Below, piece after piece: positions 1 through 6,556 of a stretch of 30,868 nucleotides of DNA; within the stretch, counting starts at the first letter, position 1, and the number at the start of each line of letters is the position of its first letter. Under the pieces are notes generated by a model that saw only the letters and a program-made list of their open reading frames with translations, did no database searches and was not told where the DNA came from. The stretch covers positions 1 through 30,868 of the forward strand of contig JANRKU010000152.1 in the NCBI GenBank assembly GCA_033763335.1. The letters run 5' to 3'. The position numbers and the translations under genes are program-made. This DNA is from GCA-2794515 sp033763335. GTDB taxonomy: Bacteria; Chloroflexota; Anaerolineae; Aggregatilineales; Phototrophicaceae.

Positions 1-141
1 GGAATTGGCGCGCGACTCTCGGTTGAGGAAATAGGGGCATTTGACCACGAATTTGAGGGGTTACTGGCAGAAAAATTCCCACAAAATCCGCTAGAGGTGT
101 TTCATCGGGTGTGGTGGGTGGTGGCACGCAAGGGGAAATAA
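1..141 (+). CDS. C-terminal end of an unidentified protein (partial, cut by window edge)
   Basis: An open frame runs from base 1 to a TAA at 139-141 and encodes the last 46 residues of a protein. It ends in a tryptophan-valine-rich stretch (HRVWWVVARKGK). A hydrophobic final strand followed by ARK/ARKG is common at the C-terminus of class I SAM-dependent methyltransferases, so that is my best guess, but no catalytic motif lies within the window. A hairpin followed by a T run begins 20 bases after the stop, which supports this being a real gene end. The start and most of the protein lie upstream of the window. Confidence 0.6.
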   Translation, partial: GIGARLSVEEIGAFDHEFEGLLAEKFPQNPLEVFHRVWWVVARKGK

Positions 142-160
142 TGGGCATGTTGATGGCTTC

Positions 161-184
161 ATATTGCTTAGTAGCAATATTTTT
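161..184 (+). terminator. Rho-independent terminator after the partial gene
   Basis: An 8-bp perfect stem (161-168 with 173-180) closes a 4-base TAGT loop and runs into five T residues (180-184). The stem is AT-rich, so it may be weak. It lies 20 bases after the stop at 141 and 32 bases before the next start at 217, as expected for a terminator separating the two genes. Confidence 0.6.
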
Positions 185-216
185 CCAGTTCAAATGTTTA
201 TACGAAGGCGCTCTGA

Positions 217-1437
217 ATGACTTTAGAACTACTTTATAAGACCGAAATCACCGAACAAGATTTGCTTAGTTTGATTGGAACAACAAGTGAGGGGCAATAT
301 ATAGATTTCAAGAAGGATGCTTATAATTCCCAAAATCCCAAATGGCAACGCTCACTTTGTGAAGATGTAACTGCATTTGCAAATGCTGATGGTGGCATTA
401 TCGTCTGTGGAATGGATGAAAAAAATGGTTATGCCGATGATTTATGCGGACTAGGGCAAATCAATCCCGATGCCGAAAAATCTAGGTTAAAACAGACAAT
501 TAGTAGCAATACTGAACCGAGTATTTATCCAGAAGTCATAGATATTCAACTCAGTGATTCTCAAAAGGGATTTGCACTTGTTATTAGAATCCCGCGTAGT
601 GTATATCAACCGCATCGTTCAGAAATTGACCCAAAACGCTTTACCATTAGACGTTCAAATGGAAATGGAGATATGACTGTGGAAGAATTGAGACGTGCTT
701 TCAATTTATCAGCTACCTTCATCGAAAAAGCCAACCAAATTCGTGTAGAACGGATAGCTCGTATTTCAGAGGGCAAAACCCCATATCCTGTTCCAGAAGG
801 GTTTAAGGTTGCCTTGCATGTCATCCCATTTTCAGCTTTGGGTTTGGGGCAACGGATAGATTTATCTTATTTAGGGAATATTAGGGATATTTCCAATATT
901 CCCCAATGGGCGCGTTCTTTGGGGTTTTATGAAGGCAAACATAATCAACGTGGGTTTGCTTCTGAGATTACCTCAGATTCGCCTTATGATCCATTGTATG
1001 GTTATACACATATCTTTCGGACTGGTATTATTGAAACTGTTTTCTACTTCTATAAAGGAGAATATAAGTTCGTAGGGCTATACAGAATTGAAGCCAAGCT
1101 TCTTCACTTTGTGGAGCAAGCATCCACTATTTTCCAAAACCTTTATGTCAATCCACCATTTATTGTGATGGTGAGCCTATTGGATACGGTGGATTATCGT
1201 GCTCATCCTCTGGATTATGCTAATGATTATCAGATTTCGACGTTAGAAATGTACAATAAAATCTATACATTTGAGGATAACCAAGTCCTCCTAGATGATA
1301 TTGTGCTGGAGCAGTTCACAGACAATTATGGGGTAGCATTAAGACCGCTTTTTGATGAGTTATATAATATGGCTGGTCATAATCGTTCACCTAATTATGA
1401 TAATGATGGGAATTGGATAGCCCCTAAAAAACCATGA
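217..1437 (+). CDS. AlbA_2 (Schlafen-type) putative DNA-binding domain protein
   Basis: This 406-residue protein starts with an AlbA_2 domain (PF04326 type). Residues 25-33 carry the family entry motif (EGQYIDFKK). Residues 50-60 read DVTAFANADGG, followed by the IIVCGMDE strand and a second half through about residue 165 with the RSNGNG turn. AlbA_2 proteins are usually annotated as ATP-binding or putative transcriptional regulators, and some work in phage defence. Residues 170-406 match no family I know and show no membrane segments. A weak GAAGG lies 9 bases before the ATG. The gene stands alone between a terminator and a repeat patch, so context adds little. The domain call is firm; the molecular role is unknown. 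Confidence 0.8.
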   Translation: MTLELLYKTEITEQDLLSLIGTTSEGQYIDFKKDAYNSQNPKWQRSLCEDVTAFANADGGIIVCGMDEKNGYADDLCGLGQINPDAEKSRLKQTISSNTEPSIYPEVIDIQLSDSQKGFALVIRIPRSVYQPHRSEIDPKRFTIRRSNGNGDMTVEELRRAFNLSATFIEKANQIRVERIARISEGKTPYPVPEGFKVALHVIPFSALGLGQRIDLSYLGNIRDISNIPQWARSLGFYEGKHNQRGFASEITSDSPYDPLYGYTHIFRTGIIETVFYFYKGEYKFVGLYRIEAKLLHFVEQASTIFQNLYVNPPFIVMVSLLDTVDYRAHPLDYANDYQISTLEMYNKIYTFEDNQVLLDDIVLEQFTDNYGVALRPLFDELYNMAGHNRSPNYDNDGNWIAPKKP

Positions 1438-1450
1438 TATTAACTATATA

Positions 1451-1499
1451 GGGCGGACATACGCGCCTGTTGGCGCTAGTACCGCCCCTACAATTCCCC
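1451..1499. repeat. Dispersed hairpin repeat, GGCGGAC type
   Basis: A nested hairpin: the outer GGGCGG stem (1451-1456 with 1482-1487) surrounds an inner GCGCC/GGCGC stem (1463-1467 with 1472-1476). The same plan (GGCGGACATAC, variable inner stem, TAGT, CCGCC) recurs at 30776-30806. The following CCCCTACAATTCCCC also occurs inside the repeat at 13739-13894. It has no T run, so I do not call it a terminator. It reads as one module of a dispersed non-coding repeat family. Confidence 0.7.
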
Positions 1500-1576
1500 G
1501 AACAGATGGGTTTAATGCTTATTTTGCGGAAAAAATCAGGCAACCCAGTCCCTTTAGTGGACTTCAAAATCGAATA

Positions 1577-1661
1577 GACATAGGTTTTGAACCTATGTCG
1601 GAGCAAATTATTGATAAATGCGATAGTATTAGGGACGCGCCTTGTATCATGCCCCTAATAC
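1577..1661. repeat. Two further palindromic repeat modules between genes
   Basis: GACATAGGTT (1577-1586) and AACCTATGTC (1590-1599) form a perfect 10-bp stem with a 3-base loop. A second perfect 9-bp stem pairs 1626-1634 with 1653-1661 around an 18-base loop ending in ATCATGC; the string TCATGCCCCTA is shared with the repeat inside the methyltransferase gene at 13739-13894. Neither stem has a T run on either strand. The whole 1438-1671 gap is made of such modules and holds no credible gene. Confidence 0.6.
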
Positions 1662-1671
1662 CATCAAATCC

Positions 1672-3243
1672 CTATTTCGGGCGGTAGGTCAAAAATTCGC
1701 TGGGCAAATCCACACCCTGCACGCGCAATTGATTGAGCCGATAGCTAATCCCCGCGCCTAACATCAGGTGTTCGGCGACATCCGCCACACGCCGATTTTG
1801 CGGATGCTCCAGCGATGTCCCGCGCACCCATTCATTGAATGCGCCCATCGCAGGTCCGCACCAAATTTGATAATCCATCTCACGTCCCACCTCGCCCGTA
1901 TTTGACCAGCGTGAGGATAATCCCAAATACCAGCGAAAAATGAGTGCCATCTTCGCTTTGGGGTTGGCATTGGCGCGGTGGATTTGTTCGGGGTCACGGG
2001 CTTCAAAATAGGCGACGGTATCCGCCCACACATCATCCATATTCCGACGGAAAACGGTCTTTTCTATTTTGACCCGTTCATCGGCGGGGATGGCTTCGAT
2101 GCTCGGATATTCCCGATACAGGTCATATAATTTTTGCGCCCGTAAGGGGAATAATGTGCCTTTTTTCAGCACCTGCAATTTGACCCCCATCTCGAACATA
2201 TCGGCGGCGGGAGCCATCATCACATCGGTCATATCGGCTTGTGCCAATAATTTTTTGGTGTGGTCAGATGCACCCGCTTCGATGCAACTCTGATTCACCG
2301 AGCCAGTGACCACATACGCCGCGCCCATCATATACGTGCCTAATACGGCGGATGGTGTGCCGATGCCACCACCAGCGCCCACGCGCACCGGGGTCGCAAA
2401 TCCGAATTGTGCCTGTAGCTGGTCGCGCAATTCTAAAATCACGGGGACGAGTGCCGATAGAGGGCGGTTATCCGTATGACCACCGCTATCCGCCTCACAC
2501 GTCACATCATCCGCCATCGGGATATGCGTTGCCCATTCTGCTTGTTGGGGGGATATTTTGCCTTGTGCGAGTAAATCTGCCACAAAATTGGCGGGTGGGG
2601 GAGACATAAACCCCTCTGCGACCTCTTTGCGCGATATTTTGGCAATGACGCGATTTTTGGGGATGATTGTGCCATCAGGGGCTTGTGATAATCCCGCCAC
2701 GCGGTAATAGGTGATGGTGGGGGTGACTTCTAAAAATGCCGATGCTTCGACAGTGGTGATATTGTGGCGTAAAAAGAGTTCCACCGCCCGTTGTTCGATT
2801 GCCATTTCGCTAGGGCTATGGATGAGGTTAAAGGCATAGGGCTGATTGGGTAATGCGCCCTGAATTTTGGCGATGGCTTCTTCGATACGCTGTGGCACTA
2901 GTCCCGCCGCGCCAAACGATGCCAACATGCCTGCCCGTCCCAATGCGATGACCATATCGGCAGAGGCGATGCCGTTTGCCATGGCACCCGCCATATACGC
3001 ATATTTTACGCCATACACATGACGAAAAACGGCAGACCCCAAGCTACTAGGCGGGGTGGGTGGGGTGAAGGCGAGGATGGGATATGTCCCGCTACCCGTA
3101 CTCATCTCACCCGCGTTGGTGAAGCCGATAAATCCGTCTACATCGAGTACATAACAGGGTTGGTCAACCGCAGTCAAACAGGCTTTGATGCCCGCTTCAT
3201 CTTGGGCGATATGCTTGGCATCGCCCCGCCAAAAATAAGTCAT
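1672..3243 (-). CDS. pfaD: PfaD-family FMN-dependent enoyl reductase (PUFA/polyketide type)
   Basis: This 523-residue protein has the PfaD architecture: an N-terminal PfaD-specific segment, then a 2-nitropropane-dioxygenase/IMPDH-like FMN TIM barrel, then a helical C-terminal region ending near LGAGISYRLNQLR. Diagnostic stretches include EADSGGHTDN (about 250-259) and the FMN phosphate loop GAGGGIGTP (about 289-297). PfaD enzymes reduce enoyl-thioester intermediates in trans on polyunsaturated fatty acid or trans-AT polyketide synthases. No synthase, acyltransferase or carrier protein is visible nearby, so it is an orphan here. An in-frame ATG at 3282 would extend it by 13 residues, but that ATG overlaps a TATAAT box. 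The ATG at 3243 has GAGG 8 bases upstream, so I prefer it. Family assignment is firm; the substrate is unknown. Confidence 0.9.
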   Translation of the reverse strand: MTYFWRGDAKHIAQDEAGIKACLTAVDQPCYVLDVDGFIGFTNAGEMSTGSGTYPILAFTPPTPPSSLGSAVFRHVYGVKYAYMAGAMANGIASADMVIALGRAGMLASFGAAGLVPQRIEEAIAKIQGALPNQPYAFNLIHSPSEMAIEQRAVELFLRHNITTVEASAFLEVTPTITYYRVAGLSQAPDGTIIPKNRVIAKISRKEVAEGFMSPPPANFVADLLAQGKISPQQAEWATHIPMADDVTCEADSGGHTDNRPLSALVPVILELRDQLQAQFGFATPVRVGAGGGIGTPSAVLGTYMMGAAYVVTGSVNQSCIEAGASDHTKKLLAQADMTDVMMAPAADMFEMGVKLQVLKKGTLFPLRAQKLYDLYREYPSIEAIPADERVKIEKTVFRRNMDDVWADTVAYFEARDPEQIHRANANPKAKMALIFRWYLGLSSRWSNTGEVGREMDYQIWCGPAMGAFNEWVRGTSLEHPQNRRVADVAEHLMLGAGISYRLNQLRVQGVDLPSEFLTYRPK

Positions 3244-3280
3244 GGGGGTGTCCTCAATCGGTGCTATTTTGTAAAGTGTC

Positions 3281-3289
3281 ATTATAGCA
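3281..3289 (-). promoter_or_regulatory. Extended -10 promoter of pfaD
   Basis: On the minus strand this reads TGCTATAAT, an extended -10 element with perfect TATAAT at 3281-3286. A weak TTATGA lies at 17-base spacing upstream. Transcription would begin near 3274, downstream of the in-frame ATG at 3282, so translation must start at the later ATG at 3243. The leader would be about 30 bases. Confidence 0.6.
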
Positions 3290-3406
3290 GATAACCCGCT
3301 TAATCATAAAAGGTTATCCTGTGATGAGGCATTTCAGATTAGGGTCAAAAGATATTTTATAATCAAAAAATTTTGATTTATGGCTAATACACACTCTATG
3401 CTAGTT

Positions 3407-3500
3407 AGCCAGTACAATTCTCCTTATTTTTGAGGGTGTACTGGCTGTAGGGACGTGATTAATCGCATTTCTACAAGGCGTTAGCCTCGTGTGTCCGCCC
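3407..3500. repeat. Composite dispersed repeat
   Basis: Three modules follow one another: a 10-bp stem AGCCAGTACA/TGTACTGGCT (3407-3416 with 3437-3446), an imperfect palindrome around TGATTAATCGCA (3455-3466), and AGGCGTTAGCCTCGTGTGTC followed by CGCCC to 3500. The first and third modules recur in the same order at 30804-30868, with TTTTTGAGG in the loop of the first hairpin in both copies. The last module is the reverse complement of the GGCGGACATAC type at 1451. It follows the 3' end of the minus-strand gene at 3515. Confidence 0.65.
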
Positions 3501-3514
3501 TATCTATTTATGAT

Positions 3515-3919
3515 TTATTTAGCTATTTCTTCTAGTGTGACACGAGGCAAACTTGGCTCGATACGGTATAAAATATCGAGTGCTTCTGTCATATCTTTGG
3601 CAAAACGGACTTCGACCCGTGCGATTTGTAAAACAGTTTGTGCGATGAGCTTGGTGATGCCCTTATCGCCTATCACGATGGTAAAACCCCATTTTTCTGA
3701 GCGCATTTTTCTGAACATTTTGATGGAATCGAATATATTGTGCATTCTGGCGGTGATGCGCGTTGCATCTACGATGATGGGGATTTTTGCTTTAGGCGAT
3801 GTATCTAGCAGTTGGCTAATCTCGCGTATCATCTCCCCACCCGCCTCAAGGCTTAAATCTGTATATTGTGTAAACATTGCAACTTCATTTTCAATGACCC
3901 ATTTAACAATATAATTCAT
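3515..3919 (-). CDS. Small STAS/SpoIIAA-like domain protein
   Basis: A 134-residue protein with an alternating beta-alpha pattern: MNYIVKWVIENEVAMF as first strand, a helix, then IPIIVDATRIT, then WGFTIVIGDKGITKLIAQTVLQI, and a final helix after VRFAKDMTEALDIL. This matches the layout of the tandem paralogues at 27986-29342 and of the neighbour at 4043, and resembles the SpoIIAA-like/STAS fold. The conserved serine phosphorylated in anti-sigma antagonists is not evident. I chose the ATG at 3919 because AGGGGG lies 6 bases upstream and a consensus promoter lies at 3963-3991. A longer frame to 3991 would start inside that promoter. It has its own transcription unit. The function is unknown. Confidence 0.7.
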   Translation of the reverse strand: MNYIVKWVIENEVAMFTQYTDLSLEAGGEMIREISQLLDTSPKAKIPIIVDATRITARMHNIFDSIKMFRKMRSEKWGFTIVIGDKGITKLIAQTVLQIARVEVRFAKDMTEALDILYRIEPSLPRVTLEEIAK

Positions 3920-3962
3920 TTTAGTACCCCCTGAATAACAAATCAAACCATCTATAAACAAT

Positions 3963-3991
3963 ATTATAACATTATTGTAGGTGATAAACAA
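3963..3991 (-). promoter_or_regulatory. Sigma-70-type promoter of the 3515-3919 gene
   Basis: On the minus strand TTGTTT (3986-3991) and a perfect TATAAT (3963-3968) are separated by 17 bases. Expected transcription start is near 3955, giving a leader of about 35 bases before the ATG at 3919. The -35 box abuts the T run of the preceding terminator, so the two units are tightly packed. Confidence 0.6.
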
Positions 3992-4014
3992 AAAAATCCT
4001 CTATTGAGAGGATT
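3990..4014 (-). terminator. Rho-independent terminator of the potA operon
   Basis: A perfect 8-bp stem (3995-4002 with 4007-4014) with a 4-base loop is followed on the minus strand by an unbroken T run (A run 3990-3996 on the plus strand). It lies 28 bases after the stop of the 4043-4429 gene and ends the potA transcription unit. Confidence 0.8.
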
Positions 4015-4042
4015 AGAATTTGATGATAGTGATTGATATAAG

Positions 4043-4429
4043 CTATATTTCGCGCTTTTTGTGGATGATAGTAAGTGCTTCTTCTATCGTATCGGCAAAA
4101 TAGAGGGTGCGCTTGCGTTGAACAGTCCCAATCACGACACTCATCAGGCGTTGGACGAGGGGAGATGCGCCGACAGCAATCGCTAACCCTTTGGTGATAT
4201 GGCTAAAACTGGGACTCTTACGCCCATACAAAACATTGCTATAGGTTTTGTTGCCATTTTTAACATCACATATCATATCAATTGCGATGCCCGGATGTGC
4301 TTCTGCAAATAAATCACGATACATCTGGTCTTCTTTGAAAGCCCGTTCCAATTCAATTTTTGTCCATGGGTCAACCAGTGTGACTAATAGGGCGCGTTCT
4401 TCTTCCATAAATTGCACAGTAATGGGCAT
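4043..4429 (-). CDS. Small STAS/SpoIIAA-like protein, translationally coupled to potA
   Basis: A 128-residue protein with strands at MPITVQFMEEERALLVTLV, IAIDMICDVK and GLAIAVGASPLVQRLMSVVIGTV, and a final helix after LYFADTIEEALTIIHKK. The last part matches the sequence plan (short strand, acidic residue, EAL, hydrophobic helix) seen in the 3515 gene and the three genes at 27986-29342. Its ATG overlaps the potA stop by one base (TAATG), so it is almost certainly translated by coupling with PotA. A terminator follows. Its role is unknown. The coupling suggests dosage matching with the ABC ATPase, for example as a regulatory partner, but that is inference. Confidence 0.7.
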   Translation of the reverse strand: MPITVQFMEEERALLVTLVDPWTKIELERAFKEDQMYRDLFAEAHPGIAIDMICDVKNGNKTYSNVLYGRKSPSFSHITKGLAIAVGASPLVQRLMSVVIGTVQRKRTLYFADTIEEALTIIHKKREI

Positions 4430-5565
4430 TATTGCTCGTCCTTCATTAATATACGGGCATTATAGGGATGAAATAGCACATGCACCGCTTGTCCTTGCCG
4501 AAAACTAAACGCGCTCTCTGCAGAACTATTTTGCATCCGTACCGCAATATCATCGCCTGTTTCTAAATGGATCGCATAGCGTGTGTCTGTGCCGATATAA
4601 AAAACTTGGCTAATTTGCCCGCGTAGGGCGTTTATATCGGGAGCGACATCGGTTAATGGGTCAGATAAATCACGCAGGGCGATGCGTTCTGGGCGGATTG
4701 CCACCATCACCTCTTCTGATGGTGCAGTCTCTTGATGGGGCAGGCTGGTGATGACCCGTGTCTCACGCCCTAATGTCACGGTGCTGGTATCGCCATCAGC
4801 CGAGACAAATTTTCCCGCCATAAAATTATTTTCGCCGATAAAATCTGCGACAAAGCGCGTAGCGGGTGTCTCATAAATTTCATCGGGTCTGCCCACTTGT
4901 AGCACCCGTCCGCCACTCATCACCGCGATGCGATTTGCCATCGTCATGGCTTCTTCTTGGTCGTGGGTGACAAAAATAAAGGTGATGCCGAGTTGTTGTT
5001 GCATGGTCTTGAGTTCAATTTGCATTTCACGGCGTAATTTGAGGTCGAGTGCGCCCAGTGGTTCATCCAATAACAGCACACGCGGTTTTTTGACCAAGGC
5101 GCGTGCCAATGCGACCCGTTGCTGTTGCCCGCCCGAGATTTCACGCGGTTTGCGGTTGCCCACTTTTGGCAATTGCACCAGTTCTAGGGCTTCTTGGGCG
5201 CGGATTTGCGCCTCTCTTTTGCCGATATTTTCCATCTGCAAGCCGAACATCACATTTTGGAGGATGGTCATGTGTGGGAATAGCGCGTAATCCTGAAAAA
5301 CGGTGTTCACAGGGCGATGAAAGGGGGGGATATCTTGCATGGGTGTGCCATCTATCACAATTTCGCCAGAGGATGGTTTTTCAAATCCCGCTATCATGCG
5401 GAGTGTGGTTGTTTTGCCACACCCACTGGGACCCAGCAGGGCAAAAAATTCGCCGTCATAAATGGTGAGTGAGACATCATCCACTGCCCGCACAGGGGTT
5501 TCATAGCGCCCTGCGGGAAATTCTTTGATTACATGCCGTAATTCGACCTTAATACCACCTGTCAT
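4429..5565 (-). CDS. potA: ABC transporter ATP-binding protein, spermidine/putrescine (PotA) type
   Basis: A 378-residue ATPase of the PotA/MalK importer class. Walker A GPSGCGKTT is at 45-53, the Q-loop glutamine at about 91 (VFQDYALFPHMT), the signature SGGQQQR at 144-150, Walker B LLLDEPLGALD at 164-174, and the switch histidine at 201 (VTHDQEEAM). A regulatory TOBE-type region fills about 240-378 (VAIRPERI near the middle). RPVNTVFQDYALFPHMT is typical of polyamine importers, so spermidine/putrescine is the likeliest substrate, but iron(III) or other solutes cannot be excluded. No permease or binding protein lies in the window; downstream in the operon is only a small STAS-like gene. An extended -10 sits 47 bases upstream. 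Confidence 0.88.
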   Translation of the reverse strand: MTGGIKVELRHVIKEFPAGRYETPVRAVDDVSLTIYDGEFFALLGPSGCGKTTTLRMIAGFEKPSSGEIVIDGTPMQDIPPFHRPVNTVFQDYALFPHMTILQNVMFGLQMENIGKREAQIRAQEALELVQLPKVGNRKPREISGGQQQRVALARALVKKPRVLLLDEPLGALDLKLRREMQIELKTMQQQLGITFIFVTHDQEEAMTMANRIAVMSGGRVLQVGRPDEIYETPATRFVADFIGENNFMAGKFVSADGDTSTVTLGRETRVITSLPHQETAPSEEVMVAIRPERIALRDLSDPLTDVAPDINALRGQISQVFYIGTDTRYAIHLETGDDIAVRMQNSSAESAFSFRQGQAVHVLFHPYNARILMKDEQ

Positions 5566-5611
5566 CGTTTGTTTATTTGCACCTCGTTATGATTTGATGA
5601 ATATGAACGCG

Positions 5612-5620
5612 ATTATAGCA
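5612..5620 (-). promoter_or_regulatory. Extended -10 promoter of potA
   Basis: On the minus strand TGCTATAAT, with perfect TATAAT at 5612-5617, lies 47 bases before the potA start. No good -35 hexamer is visible, as expected for an extended -10 promoter. A GAGG about 20 bases before the ATG is rather distant for a ribosome binding site. Confidence 0.5.
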
Positions 5621-5726
5621 TAATATGGGGTCTAAATTATTAAATTTTATCTTTGGAAAACCGTCTATAAATCTGTCAGCTATATGAGAAATCTGGTGGC
5701 TATTTCCACAACCCCGCAAAATTAGC

Positions 5727-5732
5727 TATAAT
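5727..5732 (+). promoter_or_regulatory. -10 box ahead of the xisH/xisI/radical SAM unit
   Basis: A perfect TATAAT follows AGC, with a poor -35 candidate (TTCCAC) at 17-base spacing. Transcription would start near 5739. The first coding-like sequence downstream is the stranded radical SAM start at 5771, preceded by AAAAGG, so this was probably the original promoter and leader of the radical SAM gene before xisHI was inserted. Confidence 0.5.
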
Positions 5733-5770
5733 GAGGGGATAAATAACCCAATCTTACAAAAGGCAACCGC

Positions 5771-5818
5771 ATGAAGTTACTCTTTGGGCAATCCTACTAC
5801 TATGCTACTGTGGAATAG
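5771..5818 (+). pseudogene. Stranded 5' fragment of the radical SAM gene (first copy of 30-nt direct repeat)
   Basis: Bases 5771-5800 match the start of the downstream radical SAM gene (6527-6556) at 29 of 30 positions; the only difference is G at 5788 against A at 6544. Translation gives MKLLFGQSYY in both, then diverges here to YATVE and a TAG at 5816-5818. An AAAAGG ribosome binding site precedes it at normal spacing, so it may still be translated as a 15-residue leader peptide ending 6 bases before xisH. I read it as the original gene start left behind when xisH-xisI was inserted. Confidence 0.7.
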
Positions 5819-5823
5819 TCATT

Positions 5824-6246
5824 ATGCCAAATAAAGACATCAATCATGATATGGTTGTGCGGGCGCTCATCAAAGCAGGGTGGAAAATTTTGGATGAGCA
5901 ACATTACCTATCTATTGGTACGTCTGCTTTAGATAGACGGCGATTATTCATTGATATTAAGGCACAACATCAAACCCGCCAGATTGTTGTCTTGGTCGAA
6001 GTGAAAAACATGCTCAATTCGATGGTGCATGAACTGATGGAAATGATAGGACAATATGTGGTGTATCGTGCCGCACTTGATTATTTAGATGATAAAACAC
6101 CCCTGTATATCGCTATGCCCGAACATGCCTATAAAGAAATTATTTTACATCCATTGGGGCAACAATCAGTAGAAGCGACCCAGATTCAAATTATGGTTTA
6201 TAATCATCAAAAAGAGGAAATTATAGGATGGATACCGCCACTCTGA
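5824..6246 (+). CDS. xisH: XisH family protein (fdxN-element excision controlling factor homologue)
   Basis: A 140-residue protein matching the XisH family (PF08814): MPNKDINHDMVVRALIKAGW at the N-terminus, then FIDIKA, VLVEVKNM and the MVHELMEMIGQYVVYRAAL helix, ending IIGWIPPL. XisH was described as required with XisI and the recombinase XisF for excision of the fdxN element in heterocystous cyanobacteria. Its fold is of the PD-(D/E)XK nuclease type, and the matching residues here are D44, E59 and K61. No XisF-like recombinase lies in the window, so excision control cannot be its local job. It overlaps xisI by 19 bases. The pair lies between two copies of a 30-nt sequence. A nuclease or addiction-like role is possible but unproven. 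Confidence 0.88.
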   Translation: MPNKDINHDMVVRALIKAGWKILDEQHYLSIGTSALDRRRLFIDIKAQHQTRQIVVLVEVKNMLNSMVHELMEMIGQYVVYRAALDYLDDKTPLYIAMPEHAYKEIILHPLGQQSVEATQIQIMVYNHQKEEIIGWIPPL

Positions 6247-6530
6247 AGCAAATTCTCAAACAAGAGATGAGCCAATATGCCAAACATGGGCTAAATGCCT
6301 ATAGTTATTTGACCATTAGCGAAGATGAAACCCTTTATGCGGTGATTGATATTGCCCTCATACGAGGTAAACAGGTCGTTGGGGCGGTATTGGTGGCGCG
6401 GGTAGCCGATGAAATGATTTATATTGACCTCGACTTGAATGATAAGTTATTGGTAGATGCGTTATTGGCGCGGGGTATTCCCGAAAATCGGGTGATACTC
6501 ACCTATTTGAAAGAGACTGTATCGTTATGA
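6228..6530 (+). CDS. xisI: XisI family protein (XisH partner)
   Basis: A 100-residue protein of the XisI family (PF08869), with the recognisable block YAVIDIALIRGKQVVGAVLV, the acidic stretch IYIDLDLNDK, and the closing ALLARGIPENRVILTYL. XisI is always found with XisH and is thought to act as its partner. The start ATG at 6228 has GAGGA 9 bases upstream, inside the xisH coding sequence. The stop TGA (6528-6530) is formed from the first bases of the following radical SAM gene (ATGA overlap). The insertion therefore left the downstream gene translationally coupled to xisI. Confidence 0.88.
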   Translation: MDTATLKQILKQEMSQYAKHGLNAYSYLTISEDETLYAVIDIALIRGKQVVGAVLVARVADEMIYIDLDLNDKLLVDALLARGIPENRVILTYLKETVSL

Positions 6531-6556
6531 AGTTACTCTTTGGACAATCCTACTAC
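6527..6556 (+). repeat. Second copy of the 30-nt direct repeat flanking xisHI
   Basis: This is the functional copy, forming the first ten codons of the radical SAM gene. It matches 5771-5800 with one mismatch. The two copies are 756 bases apart and bracket exactly the xisH-xisI pair, as a duplicated insertion target would. Confidence 0.75.

Noticed and set aside
1577..1599. Perfect 10-bp hairpin as a terminator between the AlbA_2 and pfaD genes
   Set aside because: There is no T run, and the palindrome belongs to a patch of dispersed repeat modules.
3489..3914. Plus-strand frame of 141 codons opposite the STAS-like gene
   Set aside because: The minus-strand gene has a consensus promoter, ribosome binding site and family resemblance; the plus-strand product has none.
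5824..6530. xisHI as part of a complete fdxN-like excision element
   Set aside because: No XisF-type recombinase and no interrupted nitrogen-fixation gene are present; only the two accessory genes occur.
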